Shown: positions 8,689-17,707, numbered from the stretch's first letter. The stretch is DNA of 64,000 bases from Gordonia liuliyuniae (GCF_021739025.1 NZ_JAKKOT010000002.1:1-64000); one strand, 5' to 3'. Notes: a model not told the origin generated them from the sequence alone. Numbers and translations: made by a program.

Positions 8689-9858
8689 ATGACGGCTTCG
8701 AAGCAGTCCGGGACCTCACGCCCGGCCAACCGGAAACGGCAGCTGATCGATCACAGCGCTCAGCTGTTCCTTCGGCATGGCTACCCCCAAGTGTCCATGG
8801 CCGACATCGCTCGCGCAGCAGGCGTCACCGCCCCGTCGCTGTATCGTCATTTCGCCGACAAGCAGGCGTTGCTCTACGACGCGGTCCTCACCGGCGTCGA
8901 CGATCTGCAGACCTGCACGACGTCCGCCGTGACCTCGTCCGGCGGTGATTCTCACGCGTTCATCACGTCGATGTGCGGGTCGATGGCGCGACGCCAGAAC
9001 GCCTCGACCCTTTGGCGGTGGACCGGCACGTACCTGACCCCGGAACAGAACCGTGAGGTGGTGCAGGGCACTCGGGCGGTACTGCGCCAGTGGGCTGACG
9101 TGTTGTTCGCCGAGCGGGACTTGGCCGACTGGGAGCAGCGTCAGCTGGTGTGGACCCTGTTGAGTGTCGTCGGCAGTCTGTCCGTCCACCGTGCGCGGCT
9201 CCCGTCCGCGCAGGCGGTTCGCGAGCTCACGGTGGCCGCGGAGCGTCTCGTCGCCCTCACCCCGTCGGCGGCGGCTCCGTTGCGTGTCCCACCGAACGTC
9301 GAGCTTCCCGGCGACGACCGCCGGACGGAAATACTCGACGCAGCGGCGCAGTTGTTCGCCGACCGCGGCTACGGCCCGGTCACCGTCGACGAGATCGGCG
9401 CCGCGGTCGGCATCACCGGCCCCAGTGTGTACAAGCACTTCCCGTCCAAGGCCACCATCCTGATCGAGATCGGCAGGCGCAGCGGCGCACGCTTGGAGGT
9501 CGGCGTGGTCACCGCGTACGCGACCGGCACGGACGACGCCGATCGGCTGTCGCTGCTGGTCGACTCGTATGTCGCGACCATTACCTCGATCCCCGATCTG
9601 TCGGTGTCGTTCAACAATGCGTCGGCTCTGGCAGGCGACCCCGGCGCCCGTGAACTCGTCGACGTCCAGCGCCGTTACGTGTCTCGGTGGACCGCGCTGA
9701 TGGCGTCGCTGTACGACATCGGCGAGGCTCAGGCCGCGATCGCCGTCCACGCTGCGTTGTCGATCGTGAACGACGCCGTCCGCGTGCGGCGAGGTGTGGA
9801 ACGGCCCGACTTCGGTGCCCAGATGGCGTATCTGATGCGGGGAGTCCTGGGGCTGTGA
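8689..9858 (+). CDS. Tandem TetR-family transcriptional regulator
   Basis: A 389-residue regulator with two complete TetR-type units. The first DNA-binding domain spans about residues 15-60 (FLRHGYPQVSMADIARAAGV, then SLYRHFADK). The second is at about residues 212-258 (LFADRGYGPVTVDEIGAAVG, then SVYKHFPSK). Each is followed by a helical ligand/dimerisation region. Usual TetR proteins have about 200 residues and one such unit, so this is an internal duplication or fusion. ATG 8689 is chosen because it begins MTASKQSG close to the first domain; ATG 8668 is possible. It is divergent from fadAB, whose control is its likely job. Confidence 0.85.
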   Translation: MTASKQSGTSRPANRKRQLIDHSAQLFLRHGYPQVSMADIARAAGVTAPSLYRHFADKQALLYDAVLTGVDDLQTCTTSAVTSSGGDSHAFITSMCGSMARRQNASTLWRWTGTYLTPEQNREVVQGTRAVLRQWADVLFAERDLADWEQRQLVWTLLSVVGSLSVHRARLPSAQAVRELTVAAERLVALTPSAAAPLRVPPNVELPGDDRRTEILDAAAQLFADRGYGPVTVDEIGAAVGITGPSVYKHFPSKATILIEIGRRSGARLEVGVVTAYATGTDDADRLSLLVDSYVATITSIPDLSVSFNNASALAGDPGARELVDVQRRYVSRWTALMASLYDIGEAQAAIAVHAALSIVNDAVRVRRGVERPDFGAQMAYLMRGVLGL

Positions 9859-9887
9859 GCACGCTCGGCGGCGGACCGAGCGGAGGG

Positions 9888-9968
9888 TGCTGACGAGATC
9901 AGTACGCTCACCGCCCCGTTCCGGCATATCGCCCCCACGACCCGACGAGCGTACTGATCTCGTGAGCA
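9888..9968. repeat. Long inverted repeat, 22-base arms, 37-base loop
   Basis: Arms 9888-9909 and 9947-9968 are complementary except for one position; the perfect core is ACGAGATCAGTACGCTC. The repeat lies between two plus-strand genes (stop at 9858, start at 9997). It may terminate the TetR transcript, act on the cyclase promoter, or be a small dispersed element. There is no T-run after it. Confidence 0.6.
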
Positions 9969-9996
9969 TTCGGCGTCGACTCGATAACGTAGACCC

Positions 9997-10899
9997 ATGA
10001 CCGCGCCGAGCTCAGACGCCCGCTACTCCCGTGACGAGCTCGTCGAAGCACTCGGCATCGATCCCGAGTACGGCGAGAAGATCTGGACGGCCTTCGGCTT
10101 CGCGCGGCAGCATTCGGACGCGAAGCTGTTCTCCGACGCCGACGTGGCGGCCTTTCGACTGTTCGCCCGCGGTGCCGCGCAGGTCGACGAAGCGGCTCAG
10201 ATCGCGACTGCCCGCACGATCGGCCAGTCGTTGGCCCGGTTAGCCGACTGGCAGGCCGACCAGCTGACCGAGTTCGACCAAGACCCGGACGTGACCTGGT
10301 CGATCAACGATATGGCGAAGGCGCTCAATAGAATCCAGCAATTGGTGTGGCGGCTGCACTTGGAGATCGCTCTCGAGGGCAGCCGGTCGTCGCACACCGA
10401 TCACGCGGACTGGAACACGGTGATCGGTTTCGTCGACGTCGTCGGCTACACGAGCTTGTCCCGACAGATCGACCATCACGAGTTGAATGATCTCATCACC
10501 GCGTTCGAAGACCGGATCTCCGCGGTGGTGACCCGATACGACGGCCAGGTGATCAAGACTCTCGGCGACGGCATCCTGTTCGCGAACCCCGACCCCGCGT
10601 CGTCCGCGTTGACGGCGCTGGACATCGCGGACCTCAGCGACGAGCCGCCGATCCCGCGACTGCGGATCGGTCTCGCGCACGGCGAGGTCCTCGCGCGCCT
10701 CGGCGACGTCTTCGGCGAGCCGGTCAACATCGCGGCCCGCCTCTGCGGGTCGGCGCGTCCGGGCAAGATCCTCATCGACGAGAACCTCGCCGACGCGATC
10801 GAGGACGACGACCGCGTCCGTCTGCGATCCATCCCCCCGTTGAGCGTGCGCGGCTACCGCCGCCTGCGCGCACACGCGCTGTCCCGCCCGAAACCATAA
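9997..10899 (+). CDS. Class III adenylate cyclase
   Basis: A 300-residue cytoplasmic cyclase with no membrane segment. The N-terminal 120 residues are helical and begin with a region resembling the autoregulatory domain of pH-sensing mycobacterial cyclases (Rv1264 type). The catalytic domain (about 138-295) has all key residues: metal-binding Asp147 (GFVDVVGYTSLS) and Asp191 (KTLGDG), substrate-selecting Lys187 and Asp237 (GDVFGEPVNIAARL), and transition-state Asn244 and Arg248. The Lys/Asp pair predicts ATP rather than GTP as substrate. A CpdA-type phosphodiesterase lies at 36.0 kb. Confidence 0.9.
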   Translation: MTAPSSDARYSRDELVEALGIDPEYGEKIWTAFGFARQHSDAKLFSDADVAAFRLFARGAAQVDEAAQIATARTIGQSLARLADWQADQLTEFDQDPDVTWSINDMAKALNRIQQLVWRLHLEIALEGSRSSHTDHADWNTVIGFVDVVGYTSLSRQIDHHELNDLITAFEDRISAVVTRYDGQVIKTLGDGILFANPDPASSALTALDIADLSDEPPIPRLRIGLAHGEVLARLGDVFGEPVNIAARLCGSARPGKILIDENLADAIEDDDRVRLRSIPPLSVRGYRRLRAHALSRPKP

Positions 10900-11033
10900 G
10901 CACAGTCGAGACACCGCACCCTCAGCGACCGTTGTGAGAGCCGACGTCTCGGTTCGACGGTCTCTGTCGTTCCATGGTTTGAATAAGTCTGGATCCGGCT
11001 CGCTGAACTGGGTCGCGGCAGTACGTTCTCGAG

Positions 11034-12968
11034 GTGACACCGACATTGCTGTCCAAGGGAGCCAACCTGACGCTCTCATCGGTATCTGACGTCGGAGAGA
11101 TCACGGTGACGATCGAGGTCGTCGCCGATGGAGACCTCACCACGGACGCCAGCGTCCTGCTCCTCGGGGCCGACGGCAGGGTCCGATCCAACGACGATCT
11201 GATCTTCTACAACCAGGCGAACAGCGCCGACGACAGCGTCCGACTGCTTGAGCGAACAGGCCAGATGGACGGCATCAGTCGAGACGCTGTCCGGATCGAG
11301 TTGGCGCGACTCGCCGAAGACGTCGACCGAGTAATCGTCGGAGCGAGCGTAGACGATCCATTCCAAGCACTCGGAGCGGCTTCGAGCGCGACGATGATCG
11401 TCGCAGACGTCACGACGACACTCGCGCGATTCTCGATTGAGGGACTGACGACGGAGCGTGCGCTCGTCTTCGGCGAGGTCTACCGGCGGGGTGAGGAGTG
11501 GAAGTTGCGGGCAGTCGGCCAGGGGTACGCGGACGGGCTCGGCGCGCTTGTCACCGAGTTCGGGATCGAAGTCGATCCGGCTGTCGACCCGCAGATCTCG
11601 ACACCCATCGATGTCGAGTCGCCCGAACCCGCTCCCCCGGTCCCCACACCGACGAACGTCCAGATCCGACGCCAGCGAAGGGCACCGTGTCTACCCTCAG
11701 ACTGGGACGACCGTCCGAGCGCGTACCTGCCGACGGAACCGGCCCCGCCGGCGTTCCACCGGGCCACCTTGTTTCCTGCCGTCCATGCCAAGGCATCGAT
11801 CAATCACGAGCAGCGCGCCACCTCAATCCTTCTCGCGACAATGGAGATCGTTCGCGAGTTCGGCCGTGCCGTATTGGGTTCAATCGGAGCACCTGGAGGA
11901 CGGGTCACGTCGTTCGTGGAACCGGCTTTCACCATCAACGGGGCGGAGTCGCGCCCGGACGGTCTGATCCGCGTGACCAGAGGCGCCACGACGTGGACGG
12001 CACTCGTGGAAGTGAAGATCGGCGCTCGCCGACTCGCAGCCGACCAGGTCGCCACCTATATGGCTGTGGCGAAGTCCAAGGGCTACGACGCGGTCATCAC
12101 GATCAGCCCCGACCTGATGCCTGTCGCAGGAGCGTTAGCGGTGACGCCCGACCCGAAACTGCTGAAGTCGATCTCACTGCACCACATCGCGTGGGAGGAA
12201 ATCATCTCAGCCGCGGCCGTCACGCTCGAACACACCGGGATAGACAACTGCGAACGTGCCCGCCTCCTCCACGAGTTCCTGACGTACGCGGTTCATCCAT
12301 CGAGTGGGATGCACGTCTTCGACGACATGGGCTCGCACTGGGCCCGGGTCCGAGACGCGGTAAAGACTCGCACTGTCAGCGCGCACGACTCGGCACCCGC
12401 TGAGGTATGCCAGAACTTCGATCGCCTCGTTCGCCACATCGCTCTGCAACTATCAGCAATGCTCGGGCAGCGGGTCCAAGCCGTTCCACCTGCGGAGCAC
12501 CGTGATGCGGTCAGCCGTGCCCGCCAGCTAGCCGATTCCGGACGGCTGTTCGGGACGTTGCGTACCGCGGGGCTCGTCGGCCCGATCGTCGTAGAAGCCG
12601 ACCTCACACGCGATCGCGCGATCTGCTCGATCACCATTGCCGCGCCACGAAACGGCAGACCACTCACACACGTGAACTGGATGCTCCGCCAACTCTCCGA
12701 TGCTGACTCCCGGACCCGAGTCGTGTCGCACCACGCGGGCTGCCGTGAACAGACCGCTCTCCTCCTGGGAGACGCGCGCAACGACCCCGGCCGGCTCGTC
12801 CCGGGCGGCGGCCGAGGCATCCGCGAGTTCACGGTCTCCGTAGATCGCTCCACAGGGACCAAACGGGCGGGGCCCTCAGGTGGCTTCGCTGCAACCGTGA
12901 CGCACCTTGTGACCGATTTCTACGGCACCATCGCAAGCGTGTTGAAGGCGGCACCGCCGTCGCCGTGA
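11034..12968 (+). CDS. TerD domain fused to PD-(D/E)XK nuclease-like domain
   Basis: A 644-residue protein. Residues 1-182 are a TerD-type domain: LLSKGANLTLS at the start, a calcium-site-like VLLLGADGRVRSNDDLIFYN at 41-60, and WKLRAVGQGYADGLGALVTEFGIEVD at the end. A Pro-rich linker (about 185-245) follows. Residues 248-420 look like a restriction-endonuclease fold: RPD with Asp309, then Glu326-Val-Lys328 (VEVKIG) and Gln338 in ADQVATY. The last 200 residues are unassigned. TerD proteins belong to chemical-stress/phage-linked ter systems; fusion to a nuclease suggests DNA targeting. No other ter gene is adjacent. The GTG start at 11034 lacks a strong ribosome site. Confidence 0.8.
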   Translation: MTPTLLSKGANLTLSSVSDVGEITVTIEVVADGDLTTDASVLLLGADGRVRSNDDLIFYNQANSADDSVRLLERTGQMDGISRDAVRIELARLAEDVDRVIVGASVDDPFQALGAASSATMIVADVTTTLARFSIEGLTTERALVFGEVYRRGEEWKLRAVGQGYADGLGALVTEFGIEVDPAVDPQISTPIDVESPEPAPPVPTPTNVQIRRQRRAPCLPSDWDDRPSAYLPTEPAPPAFHRATLFPAVHAKASINHEQRATSILLATMEIVREFGRAVLGSIGAPGGRVTSFVEPAFTINGAESRPDGLIRVTRGATTWTALVEVKIGARRLAADQVATYMAVAKSKGYDAVITISPDLMPVAGALAVTPDPKLLKSISLHHIAWEEIISAAAVTLEHTGIDNCERARLLHEFLTYAVHPSSGMHVFDDMGSHWARVRDAVKTRTVSAHDSAPAEVCQNFDRLVRHIALQLSAMLGQRVQAVPPAEHRDAVSRARQLADSGRLFGTLRTAGLVGPIVVEADLTRDRAICSITIAAPRNGRPLTHVNWMLRQLSDADSRTRVVSHHAGCREQTALLLGDARNDPGRLVPGGGRGIREFTVSVDRSTGTKRAGPSGGFAATVTHLVTDFYGTIASVLKAAPPSP

Positions 12969-12988
12969 CTTCCAGCACGACACCGGCG

Positions 12989-13849
12989 TCAGCTCTTGAC
13001 GACGAGCACCGGGCGTTCTGCGTGATGAATGACGTCTTGGCTCGTCGATCCGAGGAGCATCCCGGCCAGGCCACCGCGGCCTCGGCTGCCGAGGACGATC
13101 ATGGTCGCGTCCCGGGCGACGCGGCAGATGGTCTGAGCCGCACCGCCAGGTGCGACGACGACGTTTACGGAGGTCAGCGGGTAGCGCGCGGCGACCGGAG
13201 CGATCCACGACCGCACCTGCTCGTCGACGCGGTCGGCGTGCTCCGCGACCAGATCGGAGCCGACCGAACCCGCGGCGAGAGTCGACTCGTCGAGGTCGGT
13301 CCACGCGTGCACGACGGTGAGCGACGTGTCGAACACGTCCGCCACGATCAACGCACGTTCGAGGACGGGCTCGGTCAGCGCAGAACCGTCGACGGCGGCG
13401 ACCACGGGTCCGCCGCCCGACGGACCAGCGATCACCGCGACGTCGCTCTTCGCATGGGCCGCGAGGTTGATGCTGACCGAACCGAAGAACAGGCTGCGCA
13501 CTCCGCTGAGGTGGCGAGTCCCCACCGCGGTCAACGCCGAACCGGCGGAGGCTTCAACGAGGGCGGCGACCGCCGGGCCCGACACGACATCGCCGATGAT
13601 CTCGGTGACCGACGTCAACGACCGCGCATAGGCGACCGCGTCCTCGACCGTGTTCGCGGCCTCGGCACGCAGCGCGTCGATGACGTCGCCGGGCAGCAGC
13701 ATATTGACGGCCGAGCTCGTCGGCACCGGATCGAACGCGCCGACCACCCGCAGCGGGCGATCCCGCCGCACCGCCGTCTCGACGGCCCAGGCGAGCGCGG
13801 TGCGCGACGCCGCAGAACCGTCGACTCCGACGACGATGGGGCTGACCAT
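12989..13849 (-). CDS. Universal stress protein, two Usp domains
   Basis: A 286-residue protein with two UspA folds in tandem. The first begins SPIVVGVDGSAASRTALAWA. The second begins VVAAVDGSALTEPVLERAL and ends with the ATP-binding signature GSRGRGGLAGMLLGSTSQ followed by a conserved VLVV strand. The first domain's equivalent (GTRHLSGVRSLFFGSVS) is degenerate, so only the second may bind ATP well. The start at 13849 gives MVSPIVVGVDGS; the open frame continues upstream into the MFS gene and is not used. It lies four bases after the MFS gene, so the two are one operon. Confidence 0.9.
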   Translation of the reverse strand: MVSPIVVGVDGSAASRTALAWAVETAVRRDRPLRVVGAFDPVPTSSAVNMLLPGDVIDALRAEAANTVEDAVAYARSLTSVTEIIGDVVSGPAVAALVEASAGSALTAVGTRHLSGVRSLFFGSVSINLAAHAKSDVAVIAGPSGGGPVVAAVDGSALTEPVLERALIVADVFDTSLTVVHAWTDLDESTLAAGSVGSDLVAEHADRVDEQVRSWIAPVAARYPLTSVNVVVAPGGAAQTICRVARDATMIVLGSRGRGGLAGMLLGSTSQDVIHHAERPVLVVKS

Positions 13850-13853
13850 GCCG

Positions 13854-15299
13854 TTACCGTACCTCTGCGGGGTCGACCACCACGTCGTCCACCTCGGCGG
13901 GAGCCGAGCGCTTCGGAATGACACCGGTGACACAGAACGCGACCACGGCGGCACCGCCGGCGATCAGCATGATCGTCTTGAACGCGTCCGCGGTCGGGAT
14001 CTCGGCGTCGCCGAGCTGGATGAACATCTGGGATGTGATGACACCTGCGATCGCACTCGCGAACGACGTTCCGAGCGAACGCATCAACGTGTTGAAGCTG
14101 TTCGCCGCGCCGGTCTGCGACGCCGGAACGCCACCCATGATCAACGCGGGCATCGCGCCGTAGGCCAGGCCCGTGCCGATACCGATGATGATGCCGATGA
14201 CCACCAGCTGCCACTCCGAATGGAGCATGAAGGCGCCGATGAAGTAGCCGACGGCGACGACGACCGCACCGGCCATGAGCGTGATCTTCGGGCCGAAGTT
14301 GTTCGTGATGTACGACGAGACGGGCGCCGCGAACAACAGCATGATGCCCATGGGCGCCATGACCAGGCCGGCCATCAGCATGGAGCCACCCAGCCCCGAG
14401 CCGGTCTGCTCAGGAAGCTGCACGACCTGCGGGAACACCATCGACATGGCGAACATCGCGAAACCGAAAGCGATGGAGGCGATGTTCGTGAGCAGCACCT
14501 GGGGGCGGGCGGAGACTCGAAGGTCCACCAGCGGAGCCGTGGTGCGCAGCTCCCACGTCGCCCACGCGGCGAAGGCGATCACAGCGATGACGAAGCAGAG
14601 GATCGTCGAGGAAGCCGTCCAACCCCACGAAGCGCCCTTCGAGATACCCAACAGCAATGCGACCAGGCCGGCCGACAGGGTCACCGCACCGACGAAGTCG
14701 AACCCGCCCCCTGCTCGTTCCGGCGACTCCGGGACCACCATCGTGACGGCGACGAAGCTGACCAGACCCATCGCGGCCGACACCCAGAAGAGCATGTGCC
14801 ACGAACCGTATTCGGCGATCACCGCGGCGAGCGGCAGGCCGAGCGCGCCGCCCACACCGAGGGAAGCGCTCATCATCGCGACCGCGCCCGCGAGCTTCTC
14901 CTTCGGCAGGACGTCGCGCATCACGCTGATGCCCAGCGGGATCACGCCCGCGGCGAGGCCCTGCAGGGTGCGGCCGACGATCATCGGCAGCACGGTGCTC
15001 GCGAAAGCGCCGATCACCGAACCGACGGTCATCAGCACGATGCTGATCAACAGCATCCGGCGTTTGCCGAACATGTCGCCGAGCCGGCCCATGGTCGGGG
15101 TCGCCACAGCGGCCGCCAGCAATGTCGCCGTGATGACCCACGCGGTGTCGTCGACTCCGGCGTTCAAGTACTCGGGCAGATGCGGGATGATCGGGATGAC
15201 CAACGTCTGCATCAACGACACGACGATTCCCGCCATCGCCAGTACGGCGACGATCGCGCCGGTCCGCGGCGGTGCCGCGCTCTCTGAATTCACTGACAT
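13854..15299 (-). CDS. MFS transporter, drug:H+ antiporter (DHA2-like)
   Basis: A 481-residue inner-membrane transporter with 12-14 predicted helices. The loop between helices 2 and 3 shows GRLGDMFGKRRMLL (motif A), and GRTLQGLAAGVIPLGISVMRD follows in helix 4 (motif B-like). The length and pattern fit the 14-helix DHA2 exporters of toxic compounds, though substrate is unknown. ATG 15299 is chosen because GGAGAG lies ten bases upstream; a TTG 18 bases earlier is less likely. It is co-transcribed with the universal stress gene and divergent from a TetR regulator, the usual arrangement for an inducible exporter. Confidence 0.9.
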   Translation of the reverse strand: MSVNSESAAPPRTGAIVAVLAMAGIVVSLMQTLVIPIIPHLPEYLNAGVDDTAWVITATLLAAAVATPTMGRLGDMFGKRRMLLISIVLMTVGSVIGAFASTVLPMIVGRTLQGLAAGVIPLGISVMRDVLPKEKLAGAVAMMSASLGVGGALGLPLAAVIAEYGSWHMLFWVSAAMGLVSFVAVTMVVPESPERAGGGFDFVGAVTLSAGLVALLLGISKGASWGWTASSTILCFVIAVIAFAAWATWELRTTAPLVDLRVSARPQVLLTNIASIAFGFAMFAMSMVFPQVVQLPEQTGSGLGGSMLMAGLVMAPMGIMLLFAAPVSSYITNNFGPKITLMAGAVVVAVGYFIGAFMLHSEWQLVVIGIIIGIGTGLAYGAMPALIMGGVPASQTGAANSFNTLMRSLGTSFASAIAGVITSQMFIQLGDAEIPTADAFKTIMLIAGGAAVVAFCVTGVIPKRSAPAEVDDVVVDPAEVR

Positions 15300-15379
15300 C
15301 TCGAAGTCACTCTCCAACTCGTCTCGGCTCTACGGACGCCTCTCGCGTCGAGCAGTTCGTCAGCCACCCGTGCGGCATT

Positions 15380-15424
15380 ACCGGAGGCAGCTCCGGTTAG
15401 ATACACTAAACGGAGGACCCTCCG
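15380..15424. promoter_or_regulatory. Cluster of three inverted repeats between MFS exporter and TetR gene
   Basis: Three short palindromes lie within 45 bases: ACCGGAG-N4-CTCCGGT (15380-15397), TTAG-ATACA-CTAA (about 15397-15409), and CGGAGG-AC-CCTCCG (15411-15424). They sit midway in the divergent region, and any could be the TetR operator. The central A/T-rich one overlaps a plausible -10 for the exporter. Confidence 0.5.
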
Positions 15425-15515
15425 CTTGCAACGCATAGTGAACCATTTCACGCGGTAGGGTGGCAGCCACGGCGACGCTGCGGTATGCGTCTACGACGAG
15501 GGAGGCGGACAGTTC

Positions 15516-16094
15516 GTGAGCTTTGAATCAGCTGCGGCTCCGGCGAATTCACGCTCCGACGCGCGGTCGAACCATGCTCGGATACTCGCGGCGGCCACGC
15601 GCGTCCTCGGCCGCGACGGGCATTCGTCGACGCTCAGTTCCATCGCCGAGGAGGCGGGGGTCGGCATCGGCACGCTGTACCGACACTTCCCGAACCGCGG
15701 GCGGCTCGTCGAAGCGGTTTATCGGAGCCGAGTGCAGGACCTGTGCGACGCCGCCGACGACGCCCTGGCCGACGAACCGTCGGCCCGAGTCGCGCTGCGC
15801 ACGTGGATGGGCCGGTTCGCGGCGATGCTCGTCGACAACCGCGACGTCCCCGAGGCGCTCAAGCCTGCACTGGCCACGGGCAGTGAGTTCCGGGAAGAGA
15901 CCGGCGGGCTCCTCATCGCTGCCGTGCAGTCGTTGCTCGACGCCGGGAGAGTCCGACGAGAGTTCCGTGTCGACGTGGCGCCGGTCGACATCCTCCGCAC
16001 CGTGACCGGGCTCGCCTATGTCTCACAGCACCTCGACGACGTCGAGAAGCCGTTGGACGTCTTTCTGGACGGGCTACGGCCGATCACCCCGTGA
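15516..16094 (+). CDS. TetR-family regulator of the MFS exporter
   Basis: A 192-residue repressor-type protein. The helix-turn-helix is at about residues 22-68 (ILAAATRVLGRDGHSSTLSSIAEEAGVGIGTLYRHFPNR). The C-terminal helical domain should bind an inducer. The GTG at 15516 has GGAGG about nine bases upstream. It is transcribed away from the MFS-Usp operon with three palindromes between them, so local repression of that exporter is likely. It overlaps nothing and converges on the ROK gene with a nine-base gap. Confidence 0.9.
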   Translation: MSFESAAAPANSRSDARSNHARILAAATRVLGRDGHSSTLSSIAEEAGVGIGTLYRHFPNRGRLVEAVYRSRVQDLCDAADDALADEPSARVALRTWMGRFAAMLVDNRDVPEALKPALATGSEFREETGGLLIAAVQSLLDAGRVRREFRVDVAPVDILRTVTGLAYVSQHLDDVEKPLDVFLDGLRPITP

Positions 16095-16103
16095 CGTGGC
16101 CCG

Positions 16104-17387
16104 TCACAGGGTGTGCGAGAGCGCCTCGAGTGGGTCGGCGTAAATCGCGTCGAGCGCGACCGCGCCCGCGGCCTTCTGCTGGACGGTGATCGCTGAGCGC
16201 GCCACTCGGACGTCACGCTGGGTGGCGACCGATGTCGCGCGCAGCGCCTTGCTGACCGACGGCAGGGCCTCCGGGTAGTCGGTGAACGCCTGCCCGCCGA
16301 GGATCACGTGGTCGGGGTTGAAGATGTCCGAGATCAACGCGACGGTCCGACCGAGGACTTCGGCGCGCTCGACGAGGATGTCGTGGGCGACGGCGTCCCC
16401 GGTGCGAGCCGCGGCACGCAGCTCGTCGATCGACGTGACGTCCAGGCCTGCGGCGGCCGCTGCCTCGAGGATCCCGGAGTCACTGACCGTCTCCTCCAGT
16501 CGGCCCGTGCTCTCCGGATCGAGGAGCCTGGTCGCGCCCGTCGGGAAGTGGCCGATCGTCGGCGGACCGGCCGCAGGCGTGTGGACGGTGCCGTCGACGC
16601 TGAACGCGATGCCCGCCGTCTCACGCGCATAGAAGTACAGGAAGTTCTGGTTCTGCTCGGCCGGGTTGTTGACAACGAGTTCGGCTGCGGCCATCGCTTC
16701 GACGTGCGAAGCCACCGACACCGGCAGGCCGACGGACTCGGCGATGATCCGGCCGACGGGGACCCCGGTCCAACCGAGTCGCGGGTGATCGACTTCGCCG
16801 CCGTCGACGACGCGGCCACCCATGGCCACACCGGCCCACAGCAGGCGCTTGCCGACCCAGCGGTCCGCGAAGCGGCGTGCACTGGCGCCGATCGACGCGA
16901 CGACTTCTTCGGGTGTGCCGTCCTGCGGCGTCGGGATCGCGATGGCTCCGACGACACGGTGCATGAGGTCGTGCGTGGTGATCGACGTCGACTTGTAGCC
17001 GATGTGGATGCCGACCGTCAGAAATCCGGCGGTGTTGATCTCGAACGGAACGCGCGGTCGGCCGACGGCTCCCGGCGGCGTCAGGTCGGCCCGTTCGCGG
17101 ATCACGCCCACCTTGAGCAGTGCGCTGACCTGGCGATTGACGGTCGAGATCGAGAGGCCGGTCGCGGCGGCGGCGTCGTCGCGGAACACCGGGCCGGAGA
17201 CTCGCGCGGTGCGCAGCACGAGAGCGGCGGCCTTGGTGGAGAGCTGGAGTCCCGCGGTCGCGATGTGCGGGGCGGGGGCCTTCGGCGCCGTGCGCGTCGC
17301 GCGGCGGACGGGAAGAGCAGCGACACCGCTGGGTGCCGGGATCTCGACGGTAGACGCGGGGAGGGGGCGGGACAGGGTGGAAGTCAT
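16104..17387 (-). CDS. ROK-family transcriptional regulator
   Basis: A 427-residue regulator. A basic, Ala/Pro-rich N-terminal tail of about 50 residues precedes a winged-helix region (about 55-110; AAAATGLSISTVNRQVSALLKVGVI). The rest is the ROK sugar-kinase-like fold. The canonical phosphate-binding and zinc-binding (CxCG) motifs are not visible, so it is probably not an active kinase. It resembles mycobacterial Rv0485. The ATG at 17387 has AAGGA about 13 bases upstream. Neighbours on both sides are transcribed the other way; the target is unknown. Confidence 0.85.
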   Translation of the reverse strand: MTSTLSRPLPASTVEIPAPSGVAALPVRRATRTAPKAPAPHIATAGLQLSTKAAALVLRTARVSGPVFRDDAAAATGLSISTVNRQVSALLKVGVIRERADLTPPGAVGRPRVPFEINTAGFLTVGIHIGYKSTSITTHDLMHRVVGAIAIPTPQDGTPEEVVASIGASARRFADRWVGKRLLWAGVAMGGRVVDGGEVDHPRLGWTGVPVGRIIAESVGLPVSVASHVEAMAAAELVVNNPAEQNQNFLYFYARETAGIAFSVDGTVHTPAAGPPTIGHFPTGATRLLDPESTGRLEETVSDSGILEAAAAAGLDVTSIDELRAAARTGDAVAHDILVERAEVLGRTVALISDIFNPDHVILGGQAFTDYPEALPSVSKALRATSVATQRDVRVARSAITVQQKAAGAVALDAIYADPLEALSHTL

Positions 17388-17652
17388 TTTCGTGCAGGTC
17401 CTTGTGCTGGACGCTCGACGGGCGGCTATCCCGTTCGCAGCGTGAGAGGTGCCCGCACATGCGGCGGGCGAGAAATGGGCTGGTTCAGCGCATTCGATGA
17501 CAACACAGGACCCGTGCCAGCGGCAGACGGCAACCCAGAGCGGTGGTCATGTAGGTGACCTCCGGGATCGCGTATGGCTGACGAGTCATGTCGCCGAAAC
17601 TAGCAAGACCCGCACCGCATGGCAAGTGAGGTGCGACGACTAGCCTGGAGAA
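17388..17652. other. Intergenic region upstream of ROK gene
   Basis: I find no convincing gene here. It should hold divergent promoters for the ROK gene and the phosphatase. GCCCGC (17452-17457) and GCGGGC (about 17464-17469) form a small hairpin. A 64-codon plus-strand frame (17449-17643) has no ribosome site and non-coding composition. Confidence 0.5.
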
Positions 17653-17706
17653 GTGACCATCGACACCACTCCGCCCTGCCCGTCCGTCACTGCGCGGGAG
17701 GCATGA
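17653..17706 (+). CDS. Possible 17-residue upstream leader ORF
   Basis: A GTG-started frame of 17 codons (VTIDTTPPCPSVTAREA) ends in TGA at 17704-17706, one base before the TTG start of the phosphatase gene. GGAG lies close to its GTG. The arrangement would allow translational coupling, with the downstream ribosome site GGGAGG lying inside this frame. It is short enough to be chance. Confidence 0.35.
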   Translation: MTIDTTPPCPSVTAREA

Positions 17707-17707
17707 A

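Noticed and set aside
17449-17643. A 64-codon plus-strand frame upstream of the phosphatase gene.
   Set aside because: It has no ribosome site, low coding-like composition, and overlaps the promoter region of the ROK gene.
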